Assembly: GCA_025594325.1 (NCBI GenBank)
Contig: JANHCV010000003.1
Location: forward strand, 1,178,001 to 1,242,000
Origin: Blastocladiella emersonii ATCC 22665
Lineage: Eukaryota > Blastocladiomycota > Blastocladiomycetes > Blastocladiales > Blastocladiaceae
DNA: 64,000 bases
Direction of reading: 5' to 3'
Shown: in pieces, positions 31,775-42,716 of the stretch
Layout: the number at the start of each line of letters is the position of its first letter
Position numbering within the stretch: position 1 is the stretch's first letter
The notes under the pieces: generated by a model
What the model saw: the letters and a program-made list of their open reading frames with translations, nothing else
Database searches by the model: none
Told to the model about the DNA's origin: nothing
Translations under genes and position numbers: made by a program

Positions 31775-34700
31775 ATGAATCAATATGCAACTGGCGGCAT
31801 GCGACGGCGGCTGTACGACCCGCTCGTCAGCGACGCGCCGTCGCCGGGCGCAGTGAGCGACACGCCTTTGATTGACGGCGGCGGCCGCACGACACCGCTA
31901 TCGCCGCTTCCTCGACATGCTCCTCGGCTCTCACGGTTCATCAAGAGTGAGAGTTCCGGCGAACGTATGGCTTCGCCACCTGTGCAGCGCGCGATTCCCA
32001 TACCTGCTCCGCGGACTGCGCCAGCTCGAGTTCCCGTCATGGACGGCGGCGAGGGCAGCGCGTATACGTGGCGGATCAGTCCCGACCCACCACCTCCGCC
32101 TCCGTCGATCGATCATGAACTTGCTCCCAACGAGGCGGTTCTCAGCCACGACGACATGCGCATGTCGTGGCAGCGGCCGCCGCCGTTCCGCGCGCGGGCC
32201 GCGAGTGTGGACTCGCATACCGGTGGGTCCTGGGTCCTGAGAATGCTCGCACGGTTCAATATCCAGTCGTCCACTTGGTTGCCGCTCATCGTCGGGAGCA
32301 TCATTGCTCTGATCGGCGTCGGTACGCGACACGGCTGCGATGCGGGACCGCGTACCATTGCTAACCTGTGCAACGCCTCCAGGTGCCGCTCTTGGACTGC
32401 TTCTCTGGTTCAACGGCGTCGAGACGCGTACCTTCCAGCGTGACTTTCACACCCAATGCCAGCTGAGCGTCCGGTCGCTGGAAACGGTGATGCAGGTCCG
32501 GCTCAAGCAGTACGCTGAGAATGTGGCCGCCTTCACGTACTCGAGTCGCGAGGTTACCAACGGTACGCCCTTTTCTCATTCTCTCGAAGCATGCTCTCAC
32601 TGCCGGGATACTGCACTTCCAGACACCTTTATCAACTTCGTCAAGCGCTCGTCGTTCAATCCAGCGATCGTGTACTCGGTCTCGGTCATGCCCGTCATCA
32701 CGCCGAGCCAAATCCCGCTCTACAACTCGCTGTACACCAAAAACTTCTTCAACAATGACTCGTCCGTTGTGGCCGACGACCAAGTCGCGACTCCGCTCCC
32801 GATAATGTGCGTGTCCCGCTGGCTGTCCGATTCCGCGCCAACTCATTGCCACGCAACTGTAGCTTTCCAGAGGCGCGCTTCTCGTCGTCCATCGTCGGCA
32901 TGAACATTCTCTCATCGCCGCCACGTCGCAGGGCTGTCCTCGAGACGAACCGTACGCGGATGTGGGCAATCACGCCGCCGGTGCTTCTCGTGGACATCAA
33001 CCAGATTGGCATGATCTCGTTCTTGGTTGTCCGCGAGCGACCCGTAGCGACGACTCTCACGCCCTTCACGAAGTGGTTCGCCGCGGTCACTTTGCTTCTC
33101 AAGGACCTCTTCACCGAAGCCTTGGACCACACGCGCGGCGTGCCGACGCGTACCGAGGCCGCGCTTCGCATCGTCTACCCGCAGAGCCAGGAAAAGGTCT
33201 TCACATACGGACCGACCGACCCGGCCGACCTCGTGGTCCGTGACCGCTACGTGCTTCCGTTCCACGCGGTCAACGAGTCACCGTGGACGACCGAGTGCAT
33301 CCCGTCGCGGCCGTACCGTGCCCGCTTCCGCACCATCTGGCCGTGGGTCCTCCTCGGCGTGGTGCTCGCGTCGTTTGCGCTCATGGCCGAACTCGCGCGT
33401 CGCGGCCTCAAGCGTGTCATCGTGTCGCAGCAAACGCTGCACCAGCTTCGCGTGCAGGAACGGCTTTTGGGGACGTTGCAGGAGTATTCCAAGGCCATTA
33501 CACAGGCGATTCCCGATGCCATGGTCCTGCTCGACTCAGACGGCCGGATCATCGGCGTCAACGACGCGACCATGGAGATCACGGGCTACTGCATGGCCGA
33601 GCTGAACCAGATGCACGTCTCGGCGCTGCTCGTCGTGAGCGATGACGGCGGCCAGCTTCCTCCCTTTCACCTCTCTCCCGCGTCCTCTCAATCAACTTCT
33701 TCGGGCTCGGGCTCGGGCTCGCGCTCGACTTCGAGTACCGTCGCTTCCGTCACGAGCTCTTCGGCCACCAGTACGTCGCACAGCAGCAGAACCCTCGCAC
33801 CGCCTCGATCGCTTCCGCTTGAGCCAGGTACGCGCGAGGGCACGGTACGACGCAGCGACGGCTCGACGCTTCCCGTCCAGCTCTCGATCAGCATCGTCGA
33901 GGCGAGCGAGATTGTCGACCAGCAGCAGCGCGACTCGGCACGGCCATGGACCGTTTCGCCCGTGGTCACGGTACACGGACCCGCTGCTGCCCACGAGGTC
34001 ATGTCGCGGCACACGGTCGCCAACGAGTTTGCGCAGATCGTCCTCTTCCACGATATTTCGGACCAGGTCGAGCACGTCCGCGTCGCGGCCGCGCTTGGCC
34101 GACGCGCGACCGAGGCGGCCCAAGCGCGCGACCGGCTGCTTGGCTTCATTCTGGGCAGCGTCGCCAACCTCGCGAGCGACATGGTCACGGACCTGTCGAA
34201 CGCCGAAGAGCTTCTCGAGGAGCGAGGTCACGTCGGCGAGCTGGCGGACGCGAGCGAGGCGGCGCGGCACATGAAGGCCATGCTCGACGACGTGGCCGGG
34301 TTCGCAGGCATCGCTATTCCGCCCGCTGCTGACGCACTCGCTTCGCCTAGAGTCGGCGGTCCCGCTCAACCACTCGAGTTGGTGCTCCGCCGCATCATCG
34401 ATTCCGCTCTGGAACAGCGCCGGCCGACGGTTCAGGCCAAGCAGCTCGCGATCCTTAACGACATGCAGCTCGAGGGTCTCGACGCGCAGCAGTCCGTGGC
34501 TGCCGCGCGGTTCCTCGACTCGGACGCGGGCACCGGGCTCCGCGCCGTGATCGCCAAGACGGTGGCCGTCGGCGTCGGTGCGTCGCTTCCGCTCGCGCGC
34601 TGGCTCGTGCTCGTGATGGTCGTGCCTGTCGAGGATCCTATGGGCCCACCGATCAATCGGCCAGCGACCCCGCGCGACTCGAGTCTCGCAGCGCGTCACC

Positions 34701-35053
34701 CGCGTTCGTCTCGGAGCGACTCGTCCATGACGCGCCTCGAGGTCAGCCTTTCGGTGACGATCAGCCGCGTCGCGCCCGGGTGCATCACGATCCGGCCGCC
34801 GTCCAATGGCGGCGACGCGTCCGCCGCCACGAACGGTGCCGGCTCGGAGCAGTACCAGGACCTCGACCTGTCGCTCGGCTCGCGCGGCGCGCGGTTCGGC
34901 AACGTTGCTCTCACGTTCGCGGCGCTCACGCAGATGTCGGCGCGCATGGGCGGGTCGGTCGAGCAGCGCATGCCGCGCGTGAATGCCAGCGATGGCACCG
35001 AGCTCAAGCTCGTGGTCCGCGTTCCTATCGTTGTGCGCGCGGAGCGGCAGTGA
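31775..35053 (+). CDS. CHASE-PAS membrane sensor with degenerate histidine-kinase core
   Basis: Exons 31775-32321, 32383-32562, 32623-32806, 32863-35053; 1,033 residues. A proline-rich cytosolic N-terminus leads to a first membrane segment at about 166-192, an extracellular CHASE domain (about 200-430; LETVMQVRLKQYAENVAAF, then NILSSPPRRRAVLETNRTR), a second membrane segment at about 460-483 (WPWVLLGVVLASFALMAEL), and a PAS domain at about 515-570 (IPDAMVLLDSDGRIIGVND, EITGY). A DHp-like helix pair follows near 728 (RDRLLGFILGSVANLASDM), but the phospho-accepting His is absent. The region after ELVLRRIIDSALEQRR resembles a decayed HATPase with no N or G boxes. There is no receiver or cyclase domain. 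It probably senses a small ligand through CHASE without kinase activity. The intron 32563-32622 is a stop-free multiple of three. Confidence 0.82.
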
Positions 35054-35548
35054 ATTATTCTGTGAGATACAAGAGAGTTATCGTCCTTGTTCCCGGTCCG
35101 TCTGACGCGCTGCGCCACCACGTGCACTTGAGGCGCGCGATGCGACCCGTACGGAGCCACTGATTCGCTTGTTTGCTACGATCAGTGCTGTCGCAGAACA
35201 GCATAGCGATGTCGTCAGAAGCTGCATCACGACGTCGTGTAAGAGTTGTCGATTTAATCATGATGGTTTGATTCACGCGTGCGCCACGACTTGCGGTTGA
35301 GGCGCACGTTCTGACCCAAGCGTGGCCGCCGAGCAGTCCTTCGGCACAATCAGTGCTGATGAAGCCGGCCTCGACACGTCCCATCCAAGCAGTTCAGGCT
35401 TGGAGAGCGGTTCCAACGAGGATCGACTCAGCGCGCACCTCGAGGCCTCGCGAACCATGGATTTCGACAAAAACTTCATACATTGCGATTCTACTACTTC
35501 ACTCTGTTGTACATGGCTCCCACGAACGCCGCAGACGAGCGGGCGCGC
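35054..35548. other. Intergenic between convergent genes
   Basis: About 495 bp between the stops of the CHASE-PAS gene (plus) and the M3 peptidase gene (minus). It holds only 3' flanks; no gene or repeat is visible. Confidence 0.5.
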
Positions 35549-38004
35549 TTACAGGCCGATGCCGCGCAGGAACGCCTCCGAGTTGGGCTCGCGGCCAAGG
35601 AACTTGCGCAGCGAGACAAACTCGTCGCGTGAGCCGCCGGGCGCGAGGACCTCGCGCACGTACTCGGCGGCGGTGCCCGAGTTGAAGATGCCCTCGGCCT
35701 CGAAGCGCGAGTACATGTCAGCCGCGTACACGAGCGACCACAGGTAGCCGTAGTAGCCTAGTCATACGAGGAGACGAGAGGTCAGTCTGGCGGTCGCAGA
35801 GCAGCGAGAACAACGGAACGTACCCGAGTCGTAGCCGCCGGTGATGTGCGAGAAGGTGCACTGGCCGCAGGTGCCCGCGGGCGGCGCGATGAGCGACACC
35901 TCGCGCGACATCTTGTCGTACAGCTCGGTGGTGTTGGGCGCCTTGGTACCGGGCGCGATCGTGTGCACGGCCATGTCGAACAGGCCGTAGCGCAGCTGGC
36001 GCAGGTTGAACATGGCGGCGCCAACGTTCTTGGTCGCGATCAGGCGGTCGAGGATCTCGGTCGGCACCTTGGCGCCCGTCTCGTAGTGGCTCGACAGCTG
36101 CACGAGCGCCTCCTTCTCCCAGATCCAGTTCTCGAGGAGCTGCGAGCTACACGTGATGTGAAGGTAGCGGGGTGGCGAGGTGGCGGGGTGGTGGGGTGGC
36201 GAGGTACGCGCGATCGCGACGCGTCAGAGTCAGTTTTCTCAACCCCCACTGCACCGATTTCGCCCAAACTCGAAAAACGAGGAACGTACGGAGCCTCGGA
36301 GAAGTCTCGGGCCGTGGCGGTGCCCGAAAACATGCCGTACTTGATGCGGGAGCCGAGAATGTGGTGGAAGATGTGCCCGGCCTCGTGCGCGAGCGTCACC
36401 ATCTCGTCGTGCGTCAGGAGCGACGGCGCGTCCTTGGAGGGCTTCGTGAAGTTACACTTCATTGCCACGAGGGGCGTCTGGTAGGTGCCGTCCGAGAGCA
36501 GGCAGCCGGGGCGGAGACCGAAAACGGCGGCGTGACCGAAGGCTCCCTCGCGGGGATGCATGTCTAGGTAGAAGGCGCCGCGGTAGGTCGAGGTATGGTC
36601 GAACACGCGCCAGGCCGTGACGTCCGGGTGCCAGAGGGCGGCCTCCTTGGTCACCTCCTCGATGCGGATGTTGAACAGCTGCTCGTACAGCTTGAGAAGG
36701 GCGGCGAGGAACGTGTTGTACGAGAAGTACGGCTTGAGCTCGTCCTGGTCAAAGTTGAACTCGCGCTCGACGAGCAGGTTGCTGTAGTACGACGTGTCCC
36801 ACGAGTGGAGCGCGTCCTCGGCGGGGAGGCCGGCGGCGGCGCGCTCGGCGTTCTTGAGGTCGAGCAGCTTCTGGTACTCGACGCGGCCGTGCGGCAGCAG
36901 CTTGTCGCGCAGGTCCTCGAGGAACCCGAGCACCGTCTCGGGGTTCTTGGCCATGTTGAGCTCGAGGCGGAAGTGCGCGTGGTTCTTGAACCCGAGGATC
37001 GCCGCCGCCGACGCGCGCAGCTCGACCATCTCCTCGAGGATCGCCTGGTTCTCGGGGCACACCGACATGCGCGCCACGTCGACCTTGCGCCGCGTCTCGG
37101 CGTTGGTGCACTTGCGCAGCAGCGGCAGCGTGTCGGGGTACGACATGGTGACCTTGAGCGAGCCCTTGGCGTCGCCCTCCTCGACGAGCGCGAGGCTCGA
37201 GATGTAGCTCTCGGGCATGCCGGCGAGCTCGTCGCGCGTCACGGCGACGAACGTCTTGTCCTCGGCCTTGTTGCGGGCGAAATCGCGGGCGAGGTCGGCA
37301 ATGCGCTTGCGGATGGCCGTGAGCTCCTCGCGCTTGGCGTCGGGCAGGCCGAGCCCCTGGCGCTCGTACCCCTGCATAATCTTCTCGACGAGGCGGCGGT
37401 CCTCGTCGTCGAGCTGCGACTGGTCGCCGAGCTTCTCGACGGCGGCCTTGGCGGCGCGGTACAGGTCGACGCGGGCGCCGGCGTCGATGGCGAACTCGGA
37501 CAGCGCGCGGGCGGCCTCGTTGCTGGCCTCGCGCGTCGGCTTGTCGGGCGACACCTGCTGCAGGAAGTAGAGCGCCGACGACTCGCCCTTGGTGCGGTTC
37601 TCGAGGCGCGCCATGCGCTGGAACACGGACTCGAAGATGCACTCGGCGGGGTCGAGCGACGCGATCTCGTTGTACACGCGCGTCATGAGGCGGATCACCT
37701 TGTCCGTGTCGGCCTTGATCTGCGCCGGTGTGCGCAGGATCACGTAGTCGTCGAGGTGGTTGGTCCACACGGTCGTCGACTCGGTCTCGGCGGCAACGGC
37801 GGCGGGCTTGGCGCGCTTCTGCAGCTCGGCCTCGAGTGCCTGCGTCTCGATCCACTTGGACTGGATCGACGCGAGCCCGTCCTCGAGCGACTTGACCTTG
37901 GCCTTGAGCGGCGACAGGAGCGGCGTCGCGTCCGTCTTGCCGCTGCGCAGCTTCTCGAGCACGCGGCGGATCGGGACCTGGTCCTGCTTGGCGCTGAGCG
38001 GCAT
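35549..38004 (-). CDS. M3 metallopeptidase, thimet oligopeptidase/saccharolysin-like
   Basis: Cytosolic zinc endopeptidase that cuts short peptides. Exons 36290-38004, 35824-36146, 35549-35757; 748 residues from the first in-frame ATG. Zinc site HEAGH in MVTLAHEAGHIFHHILG, with the C-terminal substrate loop GGYDSGYYGYLWSLVYAADM restored by the last splice and DFSEAPSQLLENWIW by the first. Upstream family blocks include RTPAQIKADTDKVIRLMTRVYNE, LDLHP-type FYLDMHPREGAFGHAA and SSALYFLQQVSP. The open frame continues upstream of the ATG to 38160 without an ATG (RFTSPFVHKWAPSFIARLG), so an upstream exon may have existed. The inverted-repeat arm begins only 258 bp beyond the chosen start. The middle intron (143 nt) is unusually long and contains a GGTGGCGAGG-type tandem repeat. 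Confidence 0.9.
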
Positions 38005-39505
38005 GGCGTCCTCGATGGCGGCCGTGAGCGAGCCGGCGAGCGACGACCCGAGGCGCGCAATGAAGCTGGGCGCCCACTTGTGCACGAACGGCGAAGTAAA
38101 CCGTCTGTGAACACGTCGAGCCCGCTCAGCGAGAAACTCGGAAACAATGAGTTTCACCACCTGCGCTCGTGCGGCGTGACGGTCTCGGTGAAGGTGCAGT
38201 GGCTCGTTTAGGCACTGCTCTTGATCTCCTTGTTGCAGGAGGTGTGGGCTCTCGCACCAGCGGCTCCGGTGCCGTCACCGAAGTTTCACAGGCCAATCGG
38301 CGACGTCCTTTGGACCAGAGCTCGACGGCGTTGAGGAAGCGAAGCGGGTCTAGCTTGCCCCGCGCAGGCCCAGCGATTTCCCCCAACGGGAGCGCTCGAT
38401 CACCGCCGCTCAGGCGCTCCCAGGTTGCCATGGATCATAATGCAGCAAGTAGCGGGCGCGTATGCATGAGTTTACATTGTGATCTCGGTGCTTGAAGAGA
38501 GCGAGCCGCTTCGGGGTCGCGTCGCGCCACTCGATGCGCCTCCGACTTGCGACTCGGACGCGCTGCGCCACTCGCCCGACGATCCTCATTCGTGGGGATG
38601 GAAGCGGATCAGGCCGCCTACAGGTCAGAGTTTGTCCAGAGAGTAGGGCGAGACGAGCGGGGTCGGCGCCCCAAGTCGTCACGGCGGCCGCGGCGGACCA
38701 TGGGTCCGCGACAGCGAGAGAGTCGTGTGCGAGCCCCGTTCCTTCACTGCCAAGTTCCTGACCACTCGCGGTCGGCTCATTCGGCGCTCAGGGGCTCAAG
38801 GGTACGTGCTGACCCTATCTCAAGCGGCTACCCCATCAAACGAGACTCGAAGCGATGAAGACGCGGAGGACTAGATCGCTCCGAACCTGATGGTCGCTGA
38901 TCTGAGTGGACAGTGCGCCGACCGGCCCTGAGCTCCCGCTACGACGAGCCCTAAGAGAGCCGCAGCCAAGCTCCTGAAGACGGGTGAGGACCGGCACGCG
39001 CGCGCAAGGGGAGCGAGAGAGATCAACTGTGATGGCCATGGCCGCGGCGGACACGCGCAAGCGACCCTCTCCTCACTCTAGCTTGGCCGCGCTATCTGTA
39101 CCCTCTCAAAAGACTTGAAACAACCGACCCTGAAGCTCCCGCTAAGAAGAACCCCAGGAGAGCCGCAGCCAAGCTCCTGAAGACGGGCGAGGACGGACAA
39201 GCATGCACCAGAGGAGGAAGGATCGGCCCTGGTGGTCATCCATGGCCGCGGCGGACACGAGCAACAGACCTTTTCCGCATTGGGCCTCGGTCGCGCTCAT
39301 CGCATTCGCTCAAAGACTTGGAGCAAGCGACACACTCTACTCCAGACCAGGCGACAGCGATGAGCCTAAGCGAGAGAGGGGAGACTCATAAAGTTGGACG
39401 CGACCGTTGCGCCACACGCGTCGGCCGACCACCGACTCCGCTTCACTCCACCCCTGATCGAGTCACCCCACAAAATAATTATTTGAATAGCTGCTCTGTA
39501 TTGGT

Positions 39506-39521
39506 GGCTTTTAGAAAAGCC
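39506..39521 (-). promoter_or_regulatory. Histone-type 3' stem-loop of H2A, right copy
   Basis: Same 16-nt element as at 28654-28669, inverted, 133 nt past the stop of the right H2A copy. Confidence 0.75.
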
Positions 39522-39653
39522 GGGAGAGAATGAGAGAGGAGTGGGAGAGAGATGTGGGTGGGTGAGGTGGGGGTCGGGGGTCAGGGACCGCGGCCGCCGA
39601 CTTGGTCGCCGCCGACCACGATGATACCCGCCGACCCCGCCGCCGCCGCCGAC

Positions 39654-40052
39654 TTACTCGGCATCAGAATCGGCGTTCTTCTTTCCGCCCTTGGCCGGCA
39701 GCAACTGAGGTGCAATGCTAGGGATCACACCGCCCTGCGCGATCGTAACACTGGCGAGCAACTTGTTCAGTTCCTCGTCGTTACGGATGGCGAGCTGCAG
39801 ATGGCGCGGGATAATGCGGGACTTCTTGTTGTCGCGGGCAGCGTTGCCAGCGAGCTCGAGAATCTCGGCGGCCAGGTACTCGAGCACGGCGGCGAGGTAC
39901 ACGGGCGCGCCGGCGCCGATGCGGGCCGCGTAGTGGCTCTTGCGCAGCAGGCGGTGCAGACGACCGACGGGGAACTGGAGCCCGGCCTTGGACGAGCGCG
40001 ACTTGCCGCCCTTGACCGCCTCGACGGACTTCTTGCCACCCTTGCCGGCCAT
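39654..40052 (-). CDS. Histone H2A, right copy
   Basis: Encodes the same 132-residue H2A as 28123-28521, residue for residue. It carries 175 bp of the same upstream sequence because the repeat arm extends to 40227. Beyond that the flank differs: there is no divergent H2B, and the CACGTG cluster next to the left copy is missing, so regulation may differ. The lack of any coding difference shows that the duplication is recent or that gene conversion keeps the copies alike. Confidence 0.96.
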   Translation of the reverse strand: MAGKGGKKSVEAVKGGKSRSSKAGLQFPVGRLHRLLRKSHYAARIGAGAPVYLAAVLEYLAAEILELAGNAARDNKKSRIIPRHLQLAIRNDEELNKLLASVTIAQGGVIPSIAPQLLPAKGGKKNADSDAE

Positions 40053-40227
40053 GTTGTTGGTGTTGTTGTTGGAGATGTGCGGTTATTGAAGACGGTGAGC
40101 GAGCGACGGTGGCTAGCTCAGCGTGGTGATGATGATGCGTTTCGTAGCAGTAGACGTGAACGACGACGAAGACAGAGAGAGAGAGAGCGGCGCGGGGGAC
40201 CGGCGTCTACTTGAAGGTGCCGTGTGC

Positions 40228-41287
40228 CAGGCCGTGTGCTCTGGCGAGCGAGCGAGCAAGCCGCATGCGGGAGCAGAAAATTGAGCGCACAAACCTGGTC
40301 AACTTTTCACCCGCCATCCTGTGTGTACGCTTGAAGTTCGCGCTTTACACTCGCTATTCGGCGCTCATTTCTGCTCACGGGAAGCTGAGATCGGAGTTGG
40401 TATTGGCGCCTGTGAACCAGCAGTCGCGTTCGTCAGACTTGGGTGAGCCATGGCCATGTCCATCGTCACACCCGTGGCCAATTATTAGCCACTGCCCGCT
40501 ACTCGAGGCGGCGTTGGGTTCAATATGGACTCCTTCGAATATCGATCTTGAGCGAGAGTTGAAATCGCAACGCGTTGTGTAAGGCTACGGCTCAATCGCG
40601 GTGGCCATGGTCGCGGCCATGGGCCGTGGTCACGGCCATCACGATCAGGCGTTTTCCTGCACTCACCGATTTCATAATGACGGTAGTTGCCGCCGGCGAC
40701 ACCCCTTTACCATCCATTCACGTTTTCTGGGAAGGTATTCGTGTGTCAAGCAGCCCGGTATCAGTCGGATTGGACGCTTCTTTGTCCGCGGCCACGGTCA
40801 TCACAACCCCGTTGCGCATCACTCCCTTGGCGTGTGGTTCACAACGTGGAGCCGGCGGGTGGTCTTCTTGTTGTTGCTGACGACGCCGCTCTGTCTCACA
40901 AGCTTGTCGCGAAGTTGGTGGTCGGCGAGGCGAGCCTGGCATCAATCAAGCCGGTCGGACGCCGACATCGCCGCGGCCATCAGTTCCGGTTGCTCGTTCA
41001 CCCTTGCGCACCGCGCGGCTCGCGCTATGACGTGCAAGTCGATCCCGAGAACGAGTTTTCCAACAAAAAGCCTTCACGCGCGACCACAAACAGACCTTCA
41101 CGCGGAACGACGAGCACGAGGAGACGGCAGGTTGATCAGGGAGTGTAGTTTATATAAAGATGGATATCATCCCGACAAGCAAGCAGCGCGGACCGGATCA
41201 GGACCCGCGCACGACCGACCATCGACACGCCACGCCATCAGAGAGAGAGAGGGGAACAGGAGGGGACCGGGACCGGGGAGGAGACGC
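40228..41287. other. Intergenic, orphan TATA-like element, no gene seen
   Basis: About 1.06 kb between the right arm and the stop of the CCHC gene. It contains several GGCCATGG/CACGGCCATCAC-like repeats around 40598-40640 and 40792-40803, and a TATATAAAG at 41151-41159 on the plus strand with no recognisable plus-strand gene after it. Open frames here have noncoding composition. Confidence 0.45.
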
Positions 41288-42716
41288 TTAGGCCTGGGGG
41301 CAGTCGCGGGCAATGTGGCCCTCGCCGTTGCAGTTGCGGCAGATCATGGCCTTCTTGGGGGCCGAGCAGTCGCGGGAGATGTGGTCCGAGCCGCCGCAGT
41401 TGTAGCACTTCTGGCCCTCGGTGCAGTCGCGCGAGACGTGGCCGACCTGGCCGCACGAGTAGCACTTGGGACCGGCGCCGCGGAACGAGTTGCCACCAGC
41501 CGAGGGGCAGTCGCGCGAGATGTGGCCCGACTGGCCGCACTTGTAGCACGAGCGCGAGTCGGCGCCGTTGCCGCCGGCCATGGAGCAGTCGCGCGAGATG
41601 TGGCCGGGCTGGCCGCACTTGTAGCAGGCGCGGGCACCGTAGTCGTTGCCGCCGCCGGCCTGGGGGCAGTCGCGCGAGATGTGGCCGGGCTGGCCGCACT
41701 TGTAGCACGAGCGGCCCGAGTTGTTGGACGGGGCGGGGCCCTGGGGGCAGTCGCGGGAGATGTGGCCCTCCTCGTTGCACGTGTTGCACGTCTTGGCCTT
41801 CTTGGGCTCGGGGCACTCGCGCGAGGTGTGGCCGGTGCCGGAGCAGTTGTAGCACTTGACGCCCTGGTCGCAGTCGCGAGCCTGGTGCTCAGCTGGAGGG
41901 GAGGGGAGAGGGGGAGCGGGGTTAGCACGAGGGTCGATCGAAGGGGACGGGTCAGAGGGGAGGTCAGAGGGGAGGTCAGAGGGGAGGGGATGGTAGGGGA
42001 GAGACCACGGGTCGTGCCGACTCGACACACCAACGACACACCAACGACACACTCGACAAACTTGACTCGACGAACATCCACCACCGACACAGCTCGACAC
42101 GTCCCGAGACCACCGACCCAGCTCGAGCATCACCAACGCCAGCTGCATCAGCATCCACACACCACTACACCGTCAAACACGCAATCGCCAAATCAACACC
42201 AGCTCCAGCACACTCGCAGCCACCATCAACACCGAGGCGTGCGGCAGTCGAGGGGGATCGGCGAGCGCGCGACCGAGTCCACGCATGGGAACTCCGGTCG
42301 CGCGCCGCCGCCGACTCCAAGACACACACGCAGCACTCGCCACACATAACCACGCGCAACCACCACACCACTCAGCCGCCCCGCGACGCATGCGCGGGAC
42401 GGCACCCATGGGAAAGGACGGGGGAAGGGGGGGATCGAGAGGGAAAGCGCAGGACGAGGCCGAAGCGCAGAGTGGGGATCCATCCGTACCAGGGCGATCA
42501 CGGCGACGCGGTCCGCGCAGCAGCAGCAGCAGCGGCAGCAGCTTGATCCCGACGACCGAGTACTTGCGGAAAGTGTTGATTCATGGTTGTTGACCGACGA
42601 CGACGCGCGCGAGGACGAGGAGGGCGAGGGAGGGCGGGCGGGCGAGCGCTCCTCACGCATCACGCACCAGAGCCGCAGTTGAAGCAGCCACGGGGCTTGT
42701 AACCGCCGAACGACAT
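41288..42716 (-). CDS. CCHC zinc-knuckle protein (CNBP/Gis2-like), nine knuckles
   Basis: Two exons: 42668-42716 (16 codons) and 41288-41892; 217 residues. The splice joins GCFNCGS to AEHQARDC and so completes the first CX2CX4HX4C knuckle, which validates the 775-nt intron. Nine knuckles follow one another (for example CYKCGQPGHISRDC twice, CYSCGQVGHVSRDC, CRNCNGEGHIARDC), with glycine-rich linkers and no other domain. CNBP and yeast Gis2 of this type bind single-stranded nucleic acid and regulate translation of mRNAs with TOP-like or G-rich elements. The intron is more than ten times the local norm and contains GGGGAGGTCAGA and GACACACCAAC direct repeats and a CAG-type repeat near 42520, so it may hold regulatory sequence. 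Confidence 0.92.

Larger units (their letters stand above)
38262..40227 (-). repeat. Right arm of large inverted repeat (1,966 bp)
   Basis: Reverse complement of 27948-29913, with constant offset and no visible indel. Identity begins at 38262 and stops at 40227; beyond that only a short imperfect match continues. It contains a complete second H2A (39654-40052), its stem-loop (39506-39521) and the mirrored 204-bp tandem units. No second H2B or CACGTG cluster lies beyond it. Confidence 0.93.

Noticed and set aside
36595-38211. 538-codon plus-strand open frame
   Set aside because: Exactly antisense to the M3 peptidase; an effect of GC-rich codon usage. The peptidase carries the family motifs.
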